Assembly: GCA_030653175.1 (NCBI GenBank)
Contig: JAURZV010000061.1
Coordinates: 1-51,492 of the forward strand
Direction of reading: 5' to 3'
Origin: Methylobacter sp.
GTDB taxonomy: Bacteria; Pseudomonadota; Gammaproteobacteria; Methylococcales; Methylomonadaceae
Length of the DNA stretch: 51,492 nt
Shown: piece by piece, positions 1 to 8,827 of the stretch
How positions within the stretch are numbered: the stretch's first letter is position 1
Layout: each line of letters begins with the position of its first letter
Notes under the pieces: model-generated
Databases searched by the model: none
Seen by the model: the letters and a program-made list of their open reading frames with translations, nothing else
What the model was told of the DNA's origin: nothing
Translations under genes and position numbers: made by a program

Positions 1-165
1 GATTATGAGGGCCCAATGATGCTCCAGATATAACGGAAAGAAAATAAGGTTTATAGCGCAAACTTCTAGCTTTGTTAGCCTGTTGACCCGATTAAATTTT
101 AATGACGGAGCCTAAGCTGCGCGATAAATTGATACACTGGCCTTTTTGAATTGACGGGAAGTATT

Positions 166-765
166 TTGAAATATTTGATGACACAGTTACTGATCGGCGT
201 GCTGTTCAGCTTAATGATTGATCAACCGGTATTGGCCCATGCCGGAGTAGATCACAGCAGTAGTTGTTTTCTGACTGTAGGCGATACCCGATTGCGGATA
301 AGCGGCTACCAGTTTCAGCCGGAGCTGGAAGGCAAAGCTTCCGCTCCTGCTCACGCCCCTTACCTACGTCCTGTAGGCAAACACTTTTGCCACTTTTTCC
401 CTGAGCTTGGACAAATCGTGCTGGCGGTGGAGCCGTTGGAAGAGGGGCGGGACAAGACCTTAGTCACACTGGAATTAGCGGCATTGACTTCGTGGTTAAA
501 TCCCGCTCAGGCTTTTACCGTGATTAAACAGCAGCCGGAACAGCTTATGGAGACAGGTCTTGCTTCGATTTCGCAAACCATCCGGCAGCGCGGCATCTAC
601 AGGCTTAATGTTACATTGCAGGACGGTTCCGGTAATAGCCGGCAACAGCATTTTGTGTTTCTGGTAGGTATTCCGATGACTAAGATAATGGTGATGATTG
701 CCGGGTTATTGGTTTTGGTGATTGGGTTTGTTGGGGTGAAAGGTTTAAAAAAAAAGAAGGGTTGA
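166..765 (+). CDS. Exported, C-terminally membrane-anchored protein, unknown function
   Basis: Family not recognised. The product has an N-terminal hydrophobic signal sequence ending near an AHA motif, an extracytoplasmic domain of about 140 residues, then a C-terminal membrane helix (IMVMIAGLLVLVIGFVGV) followed by a run of lysines. This predicts a periplasmic domain held in the inner membrane by its C terminus. The mature N terminus is rich in histidine (AHAGVDHSSSC) and a second HFCHFF cluster follows, so metal binding is possible but is only an inference. A TTG start at 166 is preferred because GGGAAG lies just upstream; TTG at 151 or ATG at 178 are alternatives. The next recognisable genes lie on the other strand. 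Confidence 0.6.
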   Translation: MKYLMTQLLIGVLFSLMIDQPVLAHAGVDHSSSCFLTVGDTRLRISGYQFQPELEGKASAPAHAPYLRPVGKHFCHFFPELGQIVLAVEPLEEGRDKTLVTLELAALTSWLNPAQAFTVIKQQPEQLMETGLASISQTIRQRGIYRLNVTLQDGSGNSRQQHFVFLVGIPMTKIMVMIAGLLVLVIGFVGVKGLKKKKG

Positions 766-784
766 TAATGTTTAAAGCTTGTTG

Positions 785-847
785 GCAGTGCGCCGGAAAC
801 GCCGGTTTTCGCTTGCGCTTAAACAGGCTTATTCCGGCTACAGGGCT
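785..847 (+). repeat. Half copy of a REP-like foldback element
   Basis: The segment with GCCGGAAACGCC and then AAACAGGCTTATTCCGGC closely matches the right half of the large foldback element at 47170-47285. Only one arm is present here. The rest of 767-993 holds no convincing gene, only a GC-rich palindrome near 870. Confidence 0.7.
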
Positions 848-993
848 ACGAATCCTCATGCAGGGCGCGCTGCGCGCGCCAAAGGATTGGATGATTATTC
901 AAACATCGGAAAAGGCGCGCGTGGCACGCCCTACTCATAGGCCCCACCTCACGCTAGCTTAGGCTGCCCCAGCTTTGTAGGTCGAGCATCCGG

Positions 994-1324
994 TTAAATG
1001 ATTCGTAAAAGCCGTCTTGTAAGTAGTGACATCAAGTCTCGTCGTGCATCTGTAACAATATGGATGTAGAGGGCGTCCTGACGCACTTCATAAATGATGC
1101 GCTTCATCCCCTGAAAGAACCTGTCTATATTGGCTGAGGTTTAGCTTCTCGAACTCTTCAGGGATGGAGCCTGCATGAGGAAAGGTCTTCAGGTTGCGGA
1201 TAACCTCTTTGATCTTGTCATAGGTGTTCTGCCAAGTCCCAACAGAGAAGTTCTTGACGATGTAATTCTTAAGTTCTTTCAGGTCATGCTCAGCTGATTC
1301 CAGGATGACGACTTTGATGCTCAT
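994..1324 (-). pseudogene. RelE/ParE-family toxin, frameshifted
   Basis: The first ~70 codons encode a RelE/ParE-type toxin (start MSIKVVILESAEHDLKELKN). The reading frame then breaks at a run of four C (plus strand 1108-1111). One extra base turns VLSG-MKRIIYEV into a short false tail. With one base removed, the protein continues as MKRIIYEVRQDALYIHIVTD and on to a stop at 994-996, which restores the usual family length and the conserved C-terminal strands. The ATG overlaps the ancestral stop of the antitoxin upstream (ATGA). As written the toxin would lack its C-terminal strands and is probably inactive. Confidence 0.75.
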
Positions 1325-1583
1325 TGTTTGTCAAGTTCAGCAAACACATCCTCCGCATCACGGAATTTGCCTTGCTCGATCTCGCAATTCCCGAGTGCAG
1401 AATTTTCAACAGAGCAAGCGTTTCTTCCTGCTCTTCGTAGCTCTCCACATCCATGACAACAAGCTTAGCCTCGCCATTTTGGGTGATGAGCAAGGGCTCA
1501 CGGCTTTCCGAAATCTCTCTGACAATCTCTGTCGTGTGGCTCTTGAGGTAGCTGATGGGCTTGATTTGGGATGAAAACTTCAT
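1321..1583 (-). pseudogene. Phd/YefM-family antitoxin, frameshifted
   Basis: The N-terminal ~60 residues are a typical Phd/YefM DNA-binding antitoxin (PISYLKSHTTEIVREISES, then LLITQNGEAKLVVMDVESYE). After KIL the frame is lost by an apparent one-base deletion near 1396. The other frame reads LGNCEIEQGKFRDAEDVFAE, then LDKQ and a TGA that overlaps the toxin ATG, exactly the coupling expected in this family. The present frame instead runs on into the toxin gene, so the toxin-neutralising C terminus is lost. Both members of this pair carry a single-base lesion. Confidence 0.75.
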
Positions 1584-1722
1584 GGCATCGCTGCTGGTTG
1601 AACTAATAAGACTTATTTGGTTCGAATTCAGTCTTGCATCTAGGGCTGTTATCGCTCCACGTGACTTGGTTTTATCGCTCCGTTTTTGGCGGATTGCCTA
1701 ACGGCGAATCGGCCTTACAGCT

Positions 1723-2343
1723 TTATTTCGTGCTTCTGATTACAACAAAAGCGCCTTTCCCAAAGTCATCCAAAATGGTTTCTTGCGATTCTCCGGGAAT
1801 AAGGGTTTGCTTAATTTTTACAGCCCCAAACCCCACTTCTTTGAGATATTTCAGGACTTCTTGAGTGGAGAAAAAGGTGGCCTCTTTATAGAATTTGCTC
1901 TTTCCGCGGTTCTCCGCATACTGTCTGCCCAGTTCGCTTTCTTTGTCCAAAAATCCCACAATGATGCACCCGCCAGGCTTCAATACTCTAAACGCCTCCC
2001 TGAAAGACTTAATGACATCATCAACAAAGCAGATGGTCGTTACCATCAGCACGAAGTCGAACTCGCCATCGGAGAAAGGTAAGTCCTCCGCTACGCCGAA
2101 GAAAACTCTGACTCCCTGCTTTTTTGCTTTGATTGCCATTTTTTCTGATGGTTCCACGCCAATTTCTATACCCAACGGCACAGCAAATTTGCCGGAACCT
2201 ACACCTATTTCCACCCCGTTGGCTTTGGGCGAAGGAATAAGCTGGCGGATGGCTTCCAGTTCGGCTTCATATACATTAGGGTTCTTATCGAACCACTCAT
2301 CATACGCATCACTGTATTTTTCAAATGGCTCTATTTTTGGCAT
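1723..2343 (-). CDS. Class I SAM-dependent methyltransferase
   Basis: A Methyltransf_11-type enzyme of about 206 residues. Visible motifs: motif I VEIGVGSGKFAVPLG (SAM binding), acidic motif II IGVEPSE, motif IV region AEDLPFSDGEFDFVLMV, and the post-IV segment FREAFRVLKPGG. The substrate cannot be told from sequence; small-molecule methyltransferases of this type are common. The start at 2343 (MPKIEPFEKYSDAYDEWF) is preferred over the ATG four codons upstream because homologues usually begin at the FDxxAxxYDxWF-like segment. It lies 45 bases downstream of the DsrE-like gene on the same strand, so co-transcription is possible. Confidence 0.85.
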   Translation of the reverse strand: MPKIEPFEKYSDAYDEWFDKNPNVYEAELEAIRQLIPSPKANGVEIGVGSGKFAVPLGIEIGVEPSEKMAIKAKKQGVRVFFGVAEDLPFSDGEFDFVLMVTTICFVDDVIKSFREAFRVLKPGGCIIVGFLDKESELGRQYAENRGKSKFYKEATFFSTQEVLKYLKEVGFGAVKIKQTLIPGESQETILDDFGKGAFVVIRSTK

Positions 2344-2388
2344 ACGAAGCTCCAATCAACTCACACACTACCATCACAACGGATCGAC

Positions 2389-2745
2389 TTAAAATGTAAT
2401 AACCTCGTCACTATCAATAACCCATTCGGCCAATGCAGGCATTGTTGATTTTTCCGCCCCCTCAAAATAGGGATGATTTTTGTAAATGCCGCAACGCGCC
2501 ATGGAGGTTCCACAAACCTTGACTAAGACGTTCCGTGAAATGAGGTCTTTCAGTATCTGCGATAAATCCTGATCGTAGCCCTCGGGCGGCTTGCAGACAT
2601 CAAGCGCCATATCAACAGCGTCGTTCATAACAAAAATCCGTACTTCCTGTCCTGCTTCCAATAACTTCCCTGCCAAGCGCAACCCATTCCAGGTTACATC
2701 AGTGTTGCCGTAAGGCTCCCGGTTAAAGATGATGAGGATTTTCAT
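2389..2745 (-). CDS. DsrE/DsrF-like family protein
   Basis: A small Rossmann-like protein of 118 residues (start MKILIIFNREPYGNTDVTWN) of the DsrE/YchN type, a family linked to sulfur-relay or peroxiredoxin-like roles. Cysteines are present in VCKPPEGYD and in VCGTSMARCGI, the region where DsrE proteins carry their active cysteine. The start at 2745 has a good ribosome binding site (AAAGGAGAAAAA). Upstream, at about 2806-2822 and 2886-2904, are two short inverted repeats of CTATC/GATAG type that could be operators, but this is weak. The methyltransferase gene follows. Confidence 0.75.
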   Translation of the reverse strand: MKILIIFNREPYGNTDVTWNGLRLAGKLLEAGQEVRIFVMNDAVDMALDVCKPPEGYDQDLSQILKDLISRNVLVKVCGTSMARCGIYKNHPYFEGAEKSTMPALAEWVIDSDEVITF

Positions 2746-3001
2746 TTTTTCTCCTTTCGCATGTTGTTTTACGGCTAACAAGCGATTATCTAAGTCTGAA
2801 TGGTTTATAGTATGGTTACTATCAAACACCAACATAACCTTACCCCCCAGCTTTTCTTTGCTGGATAACTCCTAAAATATGTATGCTATCTGGAAACTGG
2901 ATAGTATTTAGATGCAATCATGACCGACTGCTTTTGGCCGAAAGCGGAAAATTATAGTTTCAGATATTGTCAGCAAAAGGCTGAATTATTTCTTTACCCT
3001 A

Positions 3002-3661
3002 TCAGGCCAAATCTGAACTCATACAGCTTAGGGCAAACGCCCGATACCGTTCCAAATCTTCCGGCGTATCCAAATCCCACTGTTCACTCAGTTCGTGATG
3101 GCGAAGCTTGTAGTGTTCGATACGGCTGCGGGTTTGGTCGAGCACTCGCGCCGCTCCCCAGGGCATGTTATCGAAGAGTTCCGGGTGGGGCTGGTTGAGT
3201 CCGATCAATACATAGCCTCCGTCTTCTGCGGGAGCTAACACGACTTCATTGTCCTGATTTAAGGCGGTTAACGCTTGTTCCAGATCCTGGTCGGTTAATG
3301 ACGGGCAATCGCAACCCATTAACAAGGCGCGGGAGTATCCGGCAAGCGCCGAGCAGAAAGCGTGGTGCATGCGCTCTCCTAAATCGGCTCCTTGTTGTTG
3401 CTTTAGAACTAACGGATAGGCGGCTTTCGATTTGCTAAAAAACACATGGTCGGTTGTTGGCGTACACCAGAGTTGTACGGGGCATAAGTTGCTTAGTGTC
3501 GCCCGTTGCAGGGTTTTTATGCTGAGTTCGATATGAAGTTCGGCGGCCTGTTCGGCGGTTAATGCCGGGATTAGGCGGGTTTTAACCTGGCCGGGAATCG
3601 GGGCCTTGCAGAAAATCATCAGCACGGCGTTGGGGTATTTGTACGTCATAATTGATGCCAT
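3002..3661 (-). CDS. TIGR04282-family glycosyltransferase
   Basis: A GT-A fold nucleotidyl- or glycosyl-transferase-like protein of about 219 residues in the DUF2064/TIGR04282 family. Recognisable segments are the N-terminal IFCKAPIPGQVKTRLIPALT, the acidic metal-binding region LLMGCDCPSLTDQDL and the APAEDGGYVLIGL motif. Family members often neighbour the TIGR04283 glycosyltransferase, as here, and the pair was named for arsenosugar biosynthesis in some bacteria, although no arsenic gene is nearby. It follows the sterol-desaturase-like gene by about 50 bases. A 20-base GC-rich palindrome sits just before its start. An ATG four codons further in (3649) is an equally good start. Confidence 0.85.
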   Translation of the reverse strand: MASIMTYKYPNAVLMIFCKAPIPGQVKTRLIPALTAEQAAELHIELSIKTLQRATLSNLCPVQLWCTPTTDHVFFSKSKAAYPLVLKQQQGADLGERMHHAFCSALAGYSRALLMGCDCPSLTDQDLEQALTALNQDNEVVLAPAEDGGYVLIGLNQPHPELFDNMPWGAARVLDQTRSRIEHYKLRHHELSEQWDLDTPEDLERYRAFALSCMSSDLA

Positions 3662-3710
3662 GCGGGCGACCGGCCGGTCGCCCCTACGGGTTTTAAATGG
3701 AAGGACTTGT

Positions 3711-4502
3711 TCATCGTTTACGCAACGCCTTAAAAGGCAGCAGCAATAATTGCATAAAGCCTAATTCGCCTTGTTGGCGGAAAGGTTTTAACCCTATCGC
3801 CATAGCCGTTTGAGGCTGCTTGGGTTCGGCAACATAGGTCCCGCACAGCCTGTCCCAGCAGGAAAGGGAAAAACCGTAATTGCTGTCGGTTTCGGCCGGG
3901 AGGATCGAGTGATGGATGCGGTGCATGTCCGGGGTGATGATCAGCCAGCGCAGTTTTTTATCTAGCGCCGGTGGAATGTTGATGTTGCTGTGGTTAAAGG
4001 TTGCGGCACCGTTCAGGATGATCTCAAAAGCGATAACCGCCCACGGGTTCGCGCCGATCAAAACAATGCACAGCACCTTGTACAGCATCGAAATCATGAT
4101 TTCCAGCGGGTGAAAGCGCACTGCGGTGGTGGCGTCAAATTCCAGGTCGGTATGATGCACCTGATGCAAACGCCACAGCAGCGGCCATTTATGCGAAACG
4201 ATATGCTGGCAGTAAATGGCAAAATCAAGGAACAATAAGGTCACGATAATCGACAGCCATTCCGGGGCGGACAATTGGTTTAACAGGCCGTAATTCTGGC
4301 CTGCGGCGGTTACGGCGCTCAGGTAGGCAATGCCGCCCAGGCTTAAGCGCATGATCGCCATGTTGAATGCGGCGAGCCCCAGATTGACCGGCCAGCGTTG
4401 CTTGCGGCTGATATGCTGGGCTCTTCTGGGGTTGGCATATTCCCAGCCAATCATGATGCAGAAAATGCCCAGCGCTACGGATAAACGGATTATGGTTTCC
4501 AA
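3711..4502 (-). CDS. Sterol desaturase / fatty acid hydroxylase family membrane protein
   Basis: Integral membrane di-iron oxygenase of the FA_hydroxylase superfamily, about 263 residues. The histidine clusters are visible: HIVSH, HQVHH and HRIHH, plus FNHSN, all expected on the cytoplasmic face; four or five hydrophobic segments surround them. Known members hydroxylate or desaturate sterols, fatty acids or carotenoids; the substrate here is unknown. A TTG start at 4502 is chosen because AAGGGG lies 7 bases upstream and the hydrophobic N terminus begins there. The open frame extends to 4616, but that part only overlaps the preceding glycosyltransferase. The 13-base overlap suggests translational coupling. 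Confidence 0.82.
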   Translation of the reverse strand: METIIRLSVALGIFCIMIGWEYANPRRAQHISRKQRWPVNLGLAAFNMAIMRLSLGGIAYLSAVTAAGQNYGLLNQLSAPEWLSIIVTLLFLDFAIYCQHIVSHKWPLLWRLHQVHHTDLEFDATTAVRFHPLEIMISMLYKVLCIVLIGANPWAVIAFEIILNGAATFNHSNINIPPALDKKLRWLIITPDMHRIHHSILPAETDSNYGFSLSCWDRLCGTYVAEPKQPQTAMAIGLKPFRQQGELGFMQLLLLPFKALRKR

Positions 4503-5179
4503 AACTGTCCCCTTGAATAAAGTGCGGCCAATAGTTGCGAGTCTGCGCCGAAGAAGTAACGCAGGCGCAGACTCCACATTAGCAGTATAGTCCGGTAAAT
4601 GCCGTAGCGCTCCCATCTTCGGCCGGAGCTGGTGACTTTTGCTTTAAGGCAAATCGGCGGGCTGATTTTTTTTAGCGCCTTGCTCAAGGCGATGTCTTCC
4701 ATCAGGGCGATTTCGGGATAATGTCCAACTGCTGCAAACGCTTTCCGCGTGACAAAAATCACCTGATCGCCGGTGGCAATGCCGGTCAGGCGAGAACGCC
4801 GGTTCATCATCCAGGCGATAATGTTCAACATGAAATGATCGCCGTTTAATCGAATGTCGAAGCGGCCCCATTGCTTATTGCTTAGGTGTTGTTCGATCAG
4901 CTGCAAGGCGTTTTCGGGCAGATAGGTGTCGGCGTGCAGGAAGATCAATAGGTCTCCGGTTGCATGGCTTGCACCTATGTTCATTTGCCGGGCGCGGCCT
5001 TTTGTCGAGCTTATGATTTTGTCGGCCAAATGGGCGTGAGGGTAATCAATAAGCGACTGGTCGTTGGCGGCGTCAACAATGATGATGTCACAGTTGCTGC
5101 GTAAAGCCTGCAATGGGAGCAAACACGATGCAATGGTTTTTTCTTCATTCAGGGTTGGGATGATGATAGAAAATTTCAT
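4490..5179 (-). CDS. TIGR04283-family glycosyltransferase (GT2)
   Basis: A GT2-type glycosyltransferase of 229 residues. It begins MKFSIIIPTLNEEKTI, shows the nucleotide-binding IIIVDAANDQS and the DXD-like HADTYLP, then EDIALSKALKK and a C-terminal hydrophobic segment (LLMWSLRLRYFFGADSQLLA). TIGR04283 proteins typically occur with TIGR04282, present here two genes downstream, with the sterol-desaturase-like gene between. The three genes are tightly packed and form one leftward operon, which suggests a shared glycolipid or hydroxylated-lipid pathway; that is inference from context. First gene of the operon. Confidence 0.85.
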   Translation of the reverse strand: MKFSIIIPTLNEEKTIASCLLPLQALRSNCDIIIVDAANDQSLIDYPHAHLADKIISSTKGRARQMNIGASHATGDLLIFLHADTYLPENALQLIEQHLSNKQWGRFDIRLNGDHFMLNIIAWMMNRRSRLTGIATGDQVIFVTRKAFAAVGHYPEIALMEDIALSKALKKISPPICLKAKVTSSGRRWERYGIYRTILLMWSLRLRYFFGADSQLLAALYSRGQFWKP

Positions 5180-5195
5180 TGAGTGAGGAAGGCGC

Positions 5196-5508
5196 TAATT
5201 CCCAAGCTCAAGCTTGGGACAAATCCGCCGGGAGCGGATTTGCACACGCCCGCAGGGTGCCGGGCAGGACAGCCCGGCATGAATTCAGGGTTGGAAGCTC
5301 CAGCTTCCCGTTTCGCGAAGCTGGAGCTTCGCCTCTGAGGTTCCCAATCCGGAGATTGGGAACCAGCGAACGGTGACGCTGGAGCGTCACTGACTGCATT
5401 CCCACGCCGGAGCGTGGGAATGATACGGATATTTCCTCGTTCCCACGCGCCGCGTGGGAATGCAGTTGAGGCGCGCTGCGCCTCGTGACACGCCGTAGCG
5501 CGGGTCGC
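5196..5508. repeat. Array of at least eight small perfect hairpins
   Basis: No gene. The spacer between the glycosyltransferase operon and recQ is filled end to end with short palindromes. Most have the form stem-(C/T)GGAG-stem: CCCAAGCTCAAGCTTGGG, GGAAGCTCCAGCTTCC, CGAAGCTGGAGCTTCG, TTCCCAATCCGGAGATTGGGAA, GTGACGCTGGAGCGTCAC, TTCCCACGCCGGAGCGTGGGAA, TTCCCACGCGCCGCGTGGGAA and GAGGCGCGCTGCGCCTC. Related units occur near 36535-36555. The frames open across this stretch are products of the repeats. Confidence 0.85.
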
Positions 5509-5513
5509 TGCAA

Positions 5514-7652
5514 TCACCCCGTTTGATGCTGCAAAGCCGCTCTTACACACCGCAAAATCCCATAACTGTATTGCCCGTCAAACAGCTCATAAACCGGCTT
5601 AAGCGCGTTCCGTTGGTCTTCGGGCAAATTGATAATAGCTTCTTCTATCCGCCTGATTTCCTGCTCGGGTAATTCAACAACATCGGCCAGCACCAGCATC
5701 CCCTGTTCCAGGGACTGGGCCAGATGCCCGTAAATGGTGGTCTCTTGCAGCTCTCTTTGTTGGGCGATCTGCTTTACGCTGTAACCCAGACGGAATAAGG
5801 CCACCGATTCGGCCATGGTATCCGACAGGCCAATCGGCCCGTTTTTGTTGATGTCGACAAATTCGCTGATTACTGCCAGAAATTCATCGGCGTAAAGTTC
5901 CAGCTTGCGTTCGCCGATACCGGACAGCAGGCTCATTTGCTGACGATTGGTCGGCTTGGCTTCCAGCATCGCCATCAAGGTTGCGTCATGAAAAATAACA
6001 TAGGGCGGCACATCCTGTGCATCGGCAATCATCTTGCGCTTGGCGCGCAAGGCATTCCACAGCAAGGTATCGTCAATTTTAGCAAATTCCCTGCCTGCTT
6101 TCTTACTGCCCTTAACTTTTTCGGGTTGCAAATCCTTGCGCAACATCAGTTGCTGCTCTCCGCGCAAAATAGGTCGACAGAATTCGGTCAGTTGCAACGC
6201 GCCGAAGCGGTCGAAATCGACCGCAACCAGACCCCGTGCGACCAGCTGCCTGAACACCGAATGCCATTGTTGTTCATCAATATCAACGCCTATGCCGAAA
6301 GTCGATAGCCGGTCATGAGCGGCTTTGATAATCCGTTCGGTAGCCTTGCCGCGCAACACATCGATCAAATAGCCGACGCCATAGCGTTGCTGGGTGCGGT
6401 GGATGCAGGACAGCGCTTTTTGTGCGGCCAGCGTTCCGTCCCAGGTTTTAACCGGCTCCAGACAGGTGTCGCAGTTGCCGCAGGGCTGCTCCAGCAGGTC
6501 GCCGAAATAGCCCAACAAGGCTTGGCGGCGACAATGAACCTGCTCGCATAAGGCCAGCATCGCATCCAGTTTGTGGAATTCGACACGTTTATGCGCTTCA
6601 TCGGCATTGGAATCCTGCAGCATTTTCCGTAGCGTGATCACGTCCTGCAAGCCGTAAGCCATCCAGGCATTGGCGGGCAAGCCGTCACGCCCGGCGCGGC
6701 CGGTTTCCTGATAATAGGCCTCAACGCTTTTGGGCAAATCCAGATGCGCGACAAAGCGGACATTGGGCTTGTCGATGCCCATGCCGAACGCGATGGTCGC
6801 CACTATCACCAAACCCTCTTCCATTAAAAACTGGTGCTGATGCTTGGCGCGTGAACCGGCGTCCATTCCGGCATGATAGGGCAGGGCGTTGACGCCTTTG
6901 GTTCTGAGCCATTCTGCGGTAGCATCGACTTTTTTGCGCGACAGGCAATAGACAATCCCGGCGTCACCGGCATGTTCGGCGCGAATAAAATCGATCAACT
7001 GGTCGCGGGCATTTTGTTTTTGCACGATCCGGTAACGGATGTTGGGACGGTCAAAACCGCTGAGATAAAGCTGCGCTTGCTCCAGGTTTAGGCGTAATTT
7101 AATTTCTTCTCGGGTTTTGTCGTCAGCGGTTGCGGTCAGCGCGATGCGGGGAATGTCGGGGAAGCGCTCATGCAGCAGGGACAGCTGGAGATAATCGACC
7201 CGAAAATCGTGGCCCCATTGGGAAACGCAGTGCGCCTCGTCAATGGCGAACAGCGCAATCTTGATGCGTTCGAACAGAGCGCCGGTACGCGCCGAGGTCA
7301 AGCGTTCCGGTGCGATGTACAGCAAATCCAGCTCGCCGTTAAGCAACTGCTGTTCGATTCTTCGGGATTCTTCCAGTGACAAGGTCGAGTTCAAGAAAGC
7401 GGCCTTCACGCCCAATTGCAGCAAAGCGCTGACCTGATCCTGCATCAGCGCGATCAGCGGCGAAATCACGATGCCCACGCCGGGCCGGATCAGCGACGGA
7501 ATCTGGTAGCACAACGACTTGCCGCCGCCGGTCGGCATCAGAACCAACGCATCCTGCCCGGCTATGAGTCGTTCGATGACTTCCTGCTGTTGGCCTCTAA
7601 ATTTGTCATAACCGAAAACGGCTTTGAGGACTTCGATTGGTTTGTTATTCAT
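5514..7652 (-). CDS. recQ: ATP-dependent DNA helicase RecQ
   Basis: 3'-5' DNA helicase of the RecF recombination and replication-restart pathways. Visible parts: Walker A MPTGGGKS (residues 39-46), DEAH box [17 protein letters not shown] (138-141), motif [12 protein letters not shown], then the zinc-binding cysteines (CEQVHCRR and CGNCDTC), a winged-helix RQC region and an HRDC domain ([11 protein letters not shown] to [15 protein letters not shown]). About 100 extra C-terminal residues form a helix-turn-helix extension ([20 protein letters not shown]), making it about 712 residues against about 610 in E. coli. Start at 7652 ([16 protein letters not shown]) chosen by family alignment; the frame is open 14 codons further. 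Confidence 0.95.
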   Translation of the reverse strand: MNNKPIEVLKAVFGYDKFRGQQQEVIERLIAGQDALVLMPTGGGKSLCYQIPSLIRPGVGIVISPLIALMQDQVSALLQLGVKAAFLNSTLSLEESRRIEQQLLNGELDLLYIAPERLTSARTGALFERIKIALFAIDEAHCVSQWGHDFRVDYLQLSLLHERFPDIPRIALTATADDKTREEIKLRLNLEQAQLYLSGFDRPNIRYRIVQKQNARDQLIDFIRAEHAGDAGIVYCLSRKKVDATAEWLRTKGVNALPYHAGMDAGSRAKHQHQFLMEEGLVIVATIAFGMGIDKPNVRFVAHLDLPKSVEAYYQETGRAGRDGLPANAWMAYGLQDVITLRKMLQDSNADEAHKRVEFHKLDAMLALCEQVHCRRQALLGYFGDLLEQPCGNCDTCLEPVKTWDGTLAAQKALSCIHRTQQRYGVGYLIDVLRGKATERIIKAAHDRLSTFGIGVDIDEQQWHSVFRQLVARGLVAVDFDRFGALQLTEFCRPILRGEQQLMLRKDLQPEKVKGSKKAGREFAKIDDTLLWNALRAKRKMIADAQDVPPYVIFHDATLMAMLEAKPTNRQQMSLLSGIGERKLELYADEFLAVISEFVDINKNGPIGLSDTMAESVALFRLGYSVKQIAQQRELQETTIYGHLAQSLEQGMLVLADVVELPEQEIRRIEEAIINLPEDQRNALKPVYELFDGQYSYGILRCVRAALQHQTG

Positions 7653-7705
7653 GAACCTTTTTATGATCAAGCTATATCCATCGCATATCAACATTCAACA
7701 CTTTT

Positions 7706-7760
7706 GTTCCCTCTCCTGCTGGATGCCTACACGGATGTAGGTAGTAGAGCAATGCAGGAG
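7706..7760 (+). repeat. Dispersed repeat, copy 1
   Basis: The stretch from CCCTCTCCTG to GTAGAGCAATGCAGGA recurs in inverted orientation at about 12636-12686, where it interrupts a vapC-like gene. The two copies differ mainly in the central loop. Probably a small non-autonomous repeat. Confidence 0.65.
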
Positions 7761-7762
7761 CA

Positions 7763-7878
7763 ATTGCCGAGAGGGTTAGGGTGAGGAGATTTTAAAAACC
7801 GACAATGATGTGCAAACACTATTGCCGAGAGGGTTAGGGTGAGGAGATTTTAAAAACCGACAATGATGTGCAAACACT
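7763..7878. repeat. Perfect 58-bp tandem duplication
   Basis: Two exact head-to-tail copies of a 58-base unit (7763-7820 and 7821-7878), each starting ATTGCCGAGAGGG and ending GTGCAAACACT. It lies between recQ and the GNAT toxin gene in non-coding sequence. A recent slippage or assembly duplication. Confidence 0.9.
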
Positions 7879-7928
7879 ATATATCATTATGCCGCACAAT
7901 ACGGTTAGCGCCTACTGTGTGTTAAGGG

Positions 7929-8429
7929 TTAGCTTTTGGAACTAAGGTTCGTAAGCGGGAGGATGAGCTGCTGAGGAAGAGAGCCTAAGGTCGCGAATCC
8001 ATGATGGCGATAGAAAGCTTCCGCATGATCGTCCTTGGCATCAACTACAAGAGCAAAAACCGCCACCTCGGAACGCAAAGCCCGCATAACCGCATCCCAG
8101 AGCAGCGCCCCACCCAAGCGCTGCCCCTGGAAATCAACATCAATGGCAAGTCTACCCAATCTGGCAACAGGCACTGAGGGATAACGCGGCAGGCGCTTGA
8201 TAATATCTTCCGGCATATCGGTTAAAGGAATACCGCCAGCCGCAAGGGTGTAGTAACCTGTAACGCGGTCGGTATCGGCTGCCAATGCCGCATAACAGGC
8301 GGTAGCACGGCGGCGTACGTCTTGGGTGACTCGCTCCAAAAAATAACGATCCAAGGCTTCCACGCCACAGGAAAATTTCCCCCGGTCGTGTTGGTTATTT
8401 AAAACCTCAATGCGAAACCGCCCCGTCAC
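7929..8429 (-). CDS. GNAT-family toxin (TacT/AtaT-like)
   Basis: GNAT acetyltransferase of 166 residues resembling toxins that acetylate charged aminoacyl-tRNA. Typical features: FSCGVEALDRYFLERVTQD near the N terminus, the acetyl-CoA binding motif with DFQGQRLGGALLWDA, and DAEAFYRHHGF-like DHAEAFYRHHGF near the C terminus. Its ATG overlaps the stop of the DUF1778-type antitoxin upstream by four bases, the standard arrangement of TacAT modules. Target tRNA cannot be told. Likely autoregulated by the antitoxin-toxin complex, as is known for the family. Appears intact, unlike most TA genes nearby. Confidence 0.88.
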   Translation of the reverse strand: MTGRFRIEVLNNQHDRGKFSCGVEALDRYFLERVTQDVRRRATACYAALAADTDRVTGYYTLAAGGIPLTDMPEDIIKRLPRYPSVPVARLGRLAIDVDFQGQRLGGALLWDAVMRALRSEVAVFALVVDAKDDHAEAFYRHHGFATLGSLPQQLILPLTNLSSKS

Positions 8430-8710
8430 TCTAAGCCGAATAACTGATTGTGGGCTTCTTTAGCGCGTACCAATGCAGGCGGAGGAGGGGACGGATTGAG
8501 TAGCAGGTCGACAAAGCGCCGTTGATCTTCAGCAGAAATGCGGATGATGCCGGTTTCTTCAATAGTACGATACGCCGCCTCTTGCGCAGCGGTCACGACA
8601 AAATCGCTGACGCTACGCCCTTGAAGCTCGGCGGCGCGTTTGACGATGGCCAGCACATCCGGGGCAATGCGGGCTTCAATTCGGGATGTACGTATGGGTT
8701 CAGTTATCAT
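8426..8710 (-). CDS. DUF1778-family antitoxin (TacA-like)
   Basis: Ribbon-helix-helix antitoxin of about 94 residues: TSRIEARIAPDVLAIVKRAA with GRSVSDFVVTAAQEAA is the DNA-binding half, and the C terminus (DQRRFVDLLLNPSPPPPALV) wraps the toxin in the family. Start at 8710 (MITEPIRTSRIEARI) is taken because the family begins there; the 37 codons open upstream show no similarity. Four-base overlap with the GNAT toxin shows an operon. Confidence 0.87.
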   Translation of the reverse strand: MITEPIRTSRIEARIAPDVLAIVKRAAELQGRSVSDFVVTAAQEAAYRTIEETGIIRISAEDQRRFVDLLLNPSPPPPALVRAKEAHNQLFGLE

Positions 8711-8827
8711 GATGATGTCCTCGTTCTTTTTGCAGTGTACGGATAACAGCCGGACAATGTCAAATATATTCCTATCGTTTCGTAGCGGCCTTATAAATAG
8801 CGTTACGTTCACGCTTGCCAATAGCCA

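Noticed and set aside
762-962. 66-codon plus-strand frame after the first gene
   Set aside because: It runs through a REP-like repeat and GC-rich palindromes and has no recognisable domain or ribosome binding site.
1634-1723. GCCTAACGGCGAATCGGCC near 1695, possible attC
   Set aside because: The opposite box and palindromic arms are missing, and no integron gene is nearby.
5196-5508. CRISPR array
   Set aside because: The palindromes differ in stem sequence and have no regular spacers or direct repeats, and there are no cas genes.
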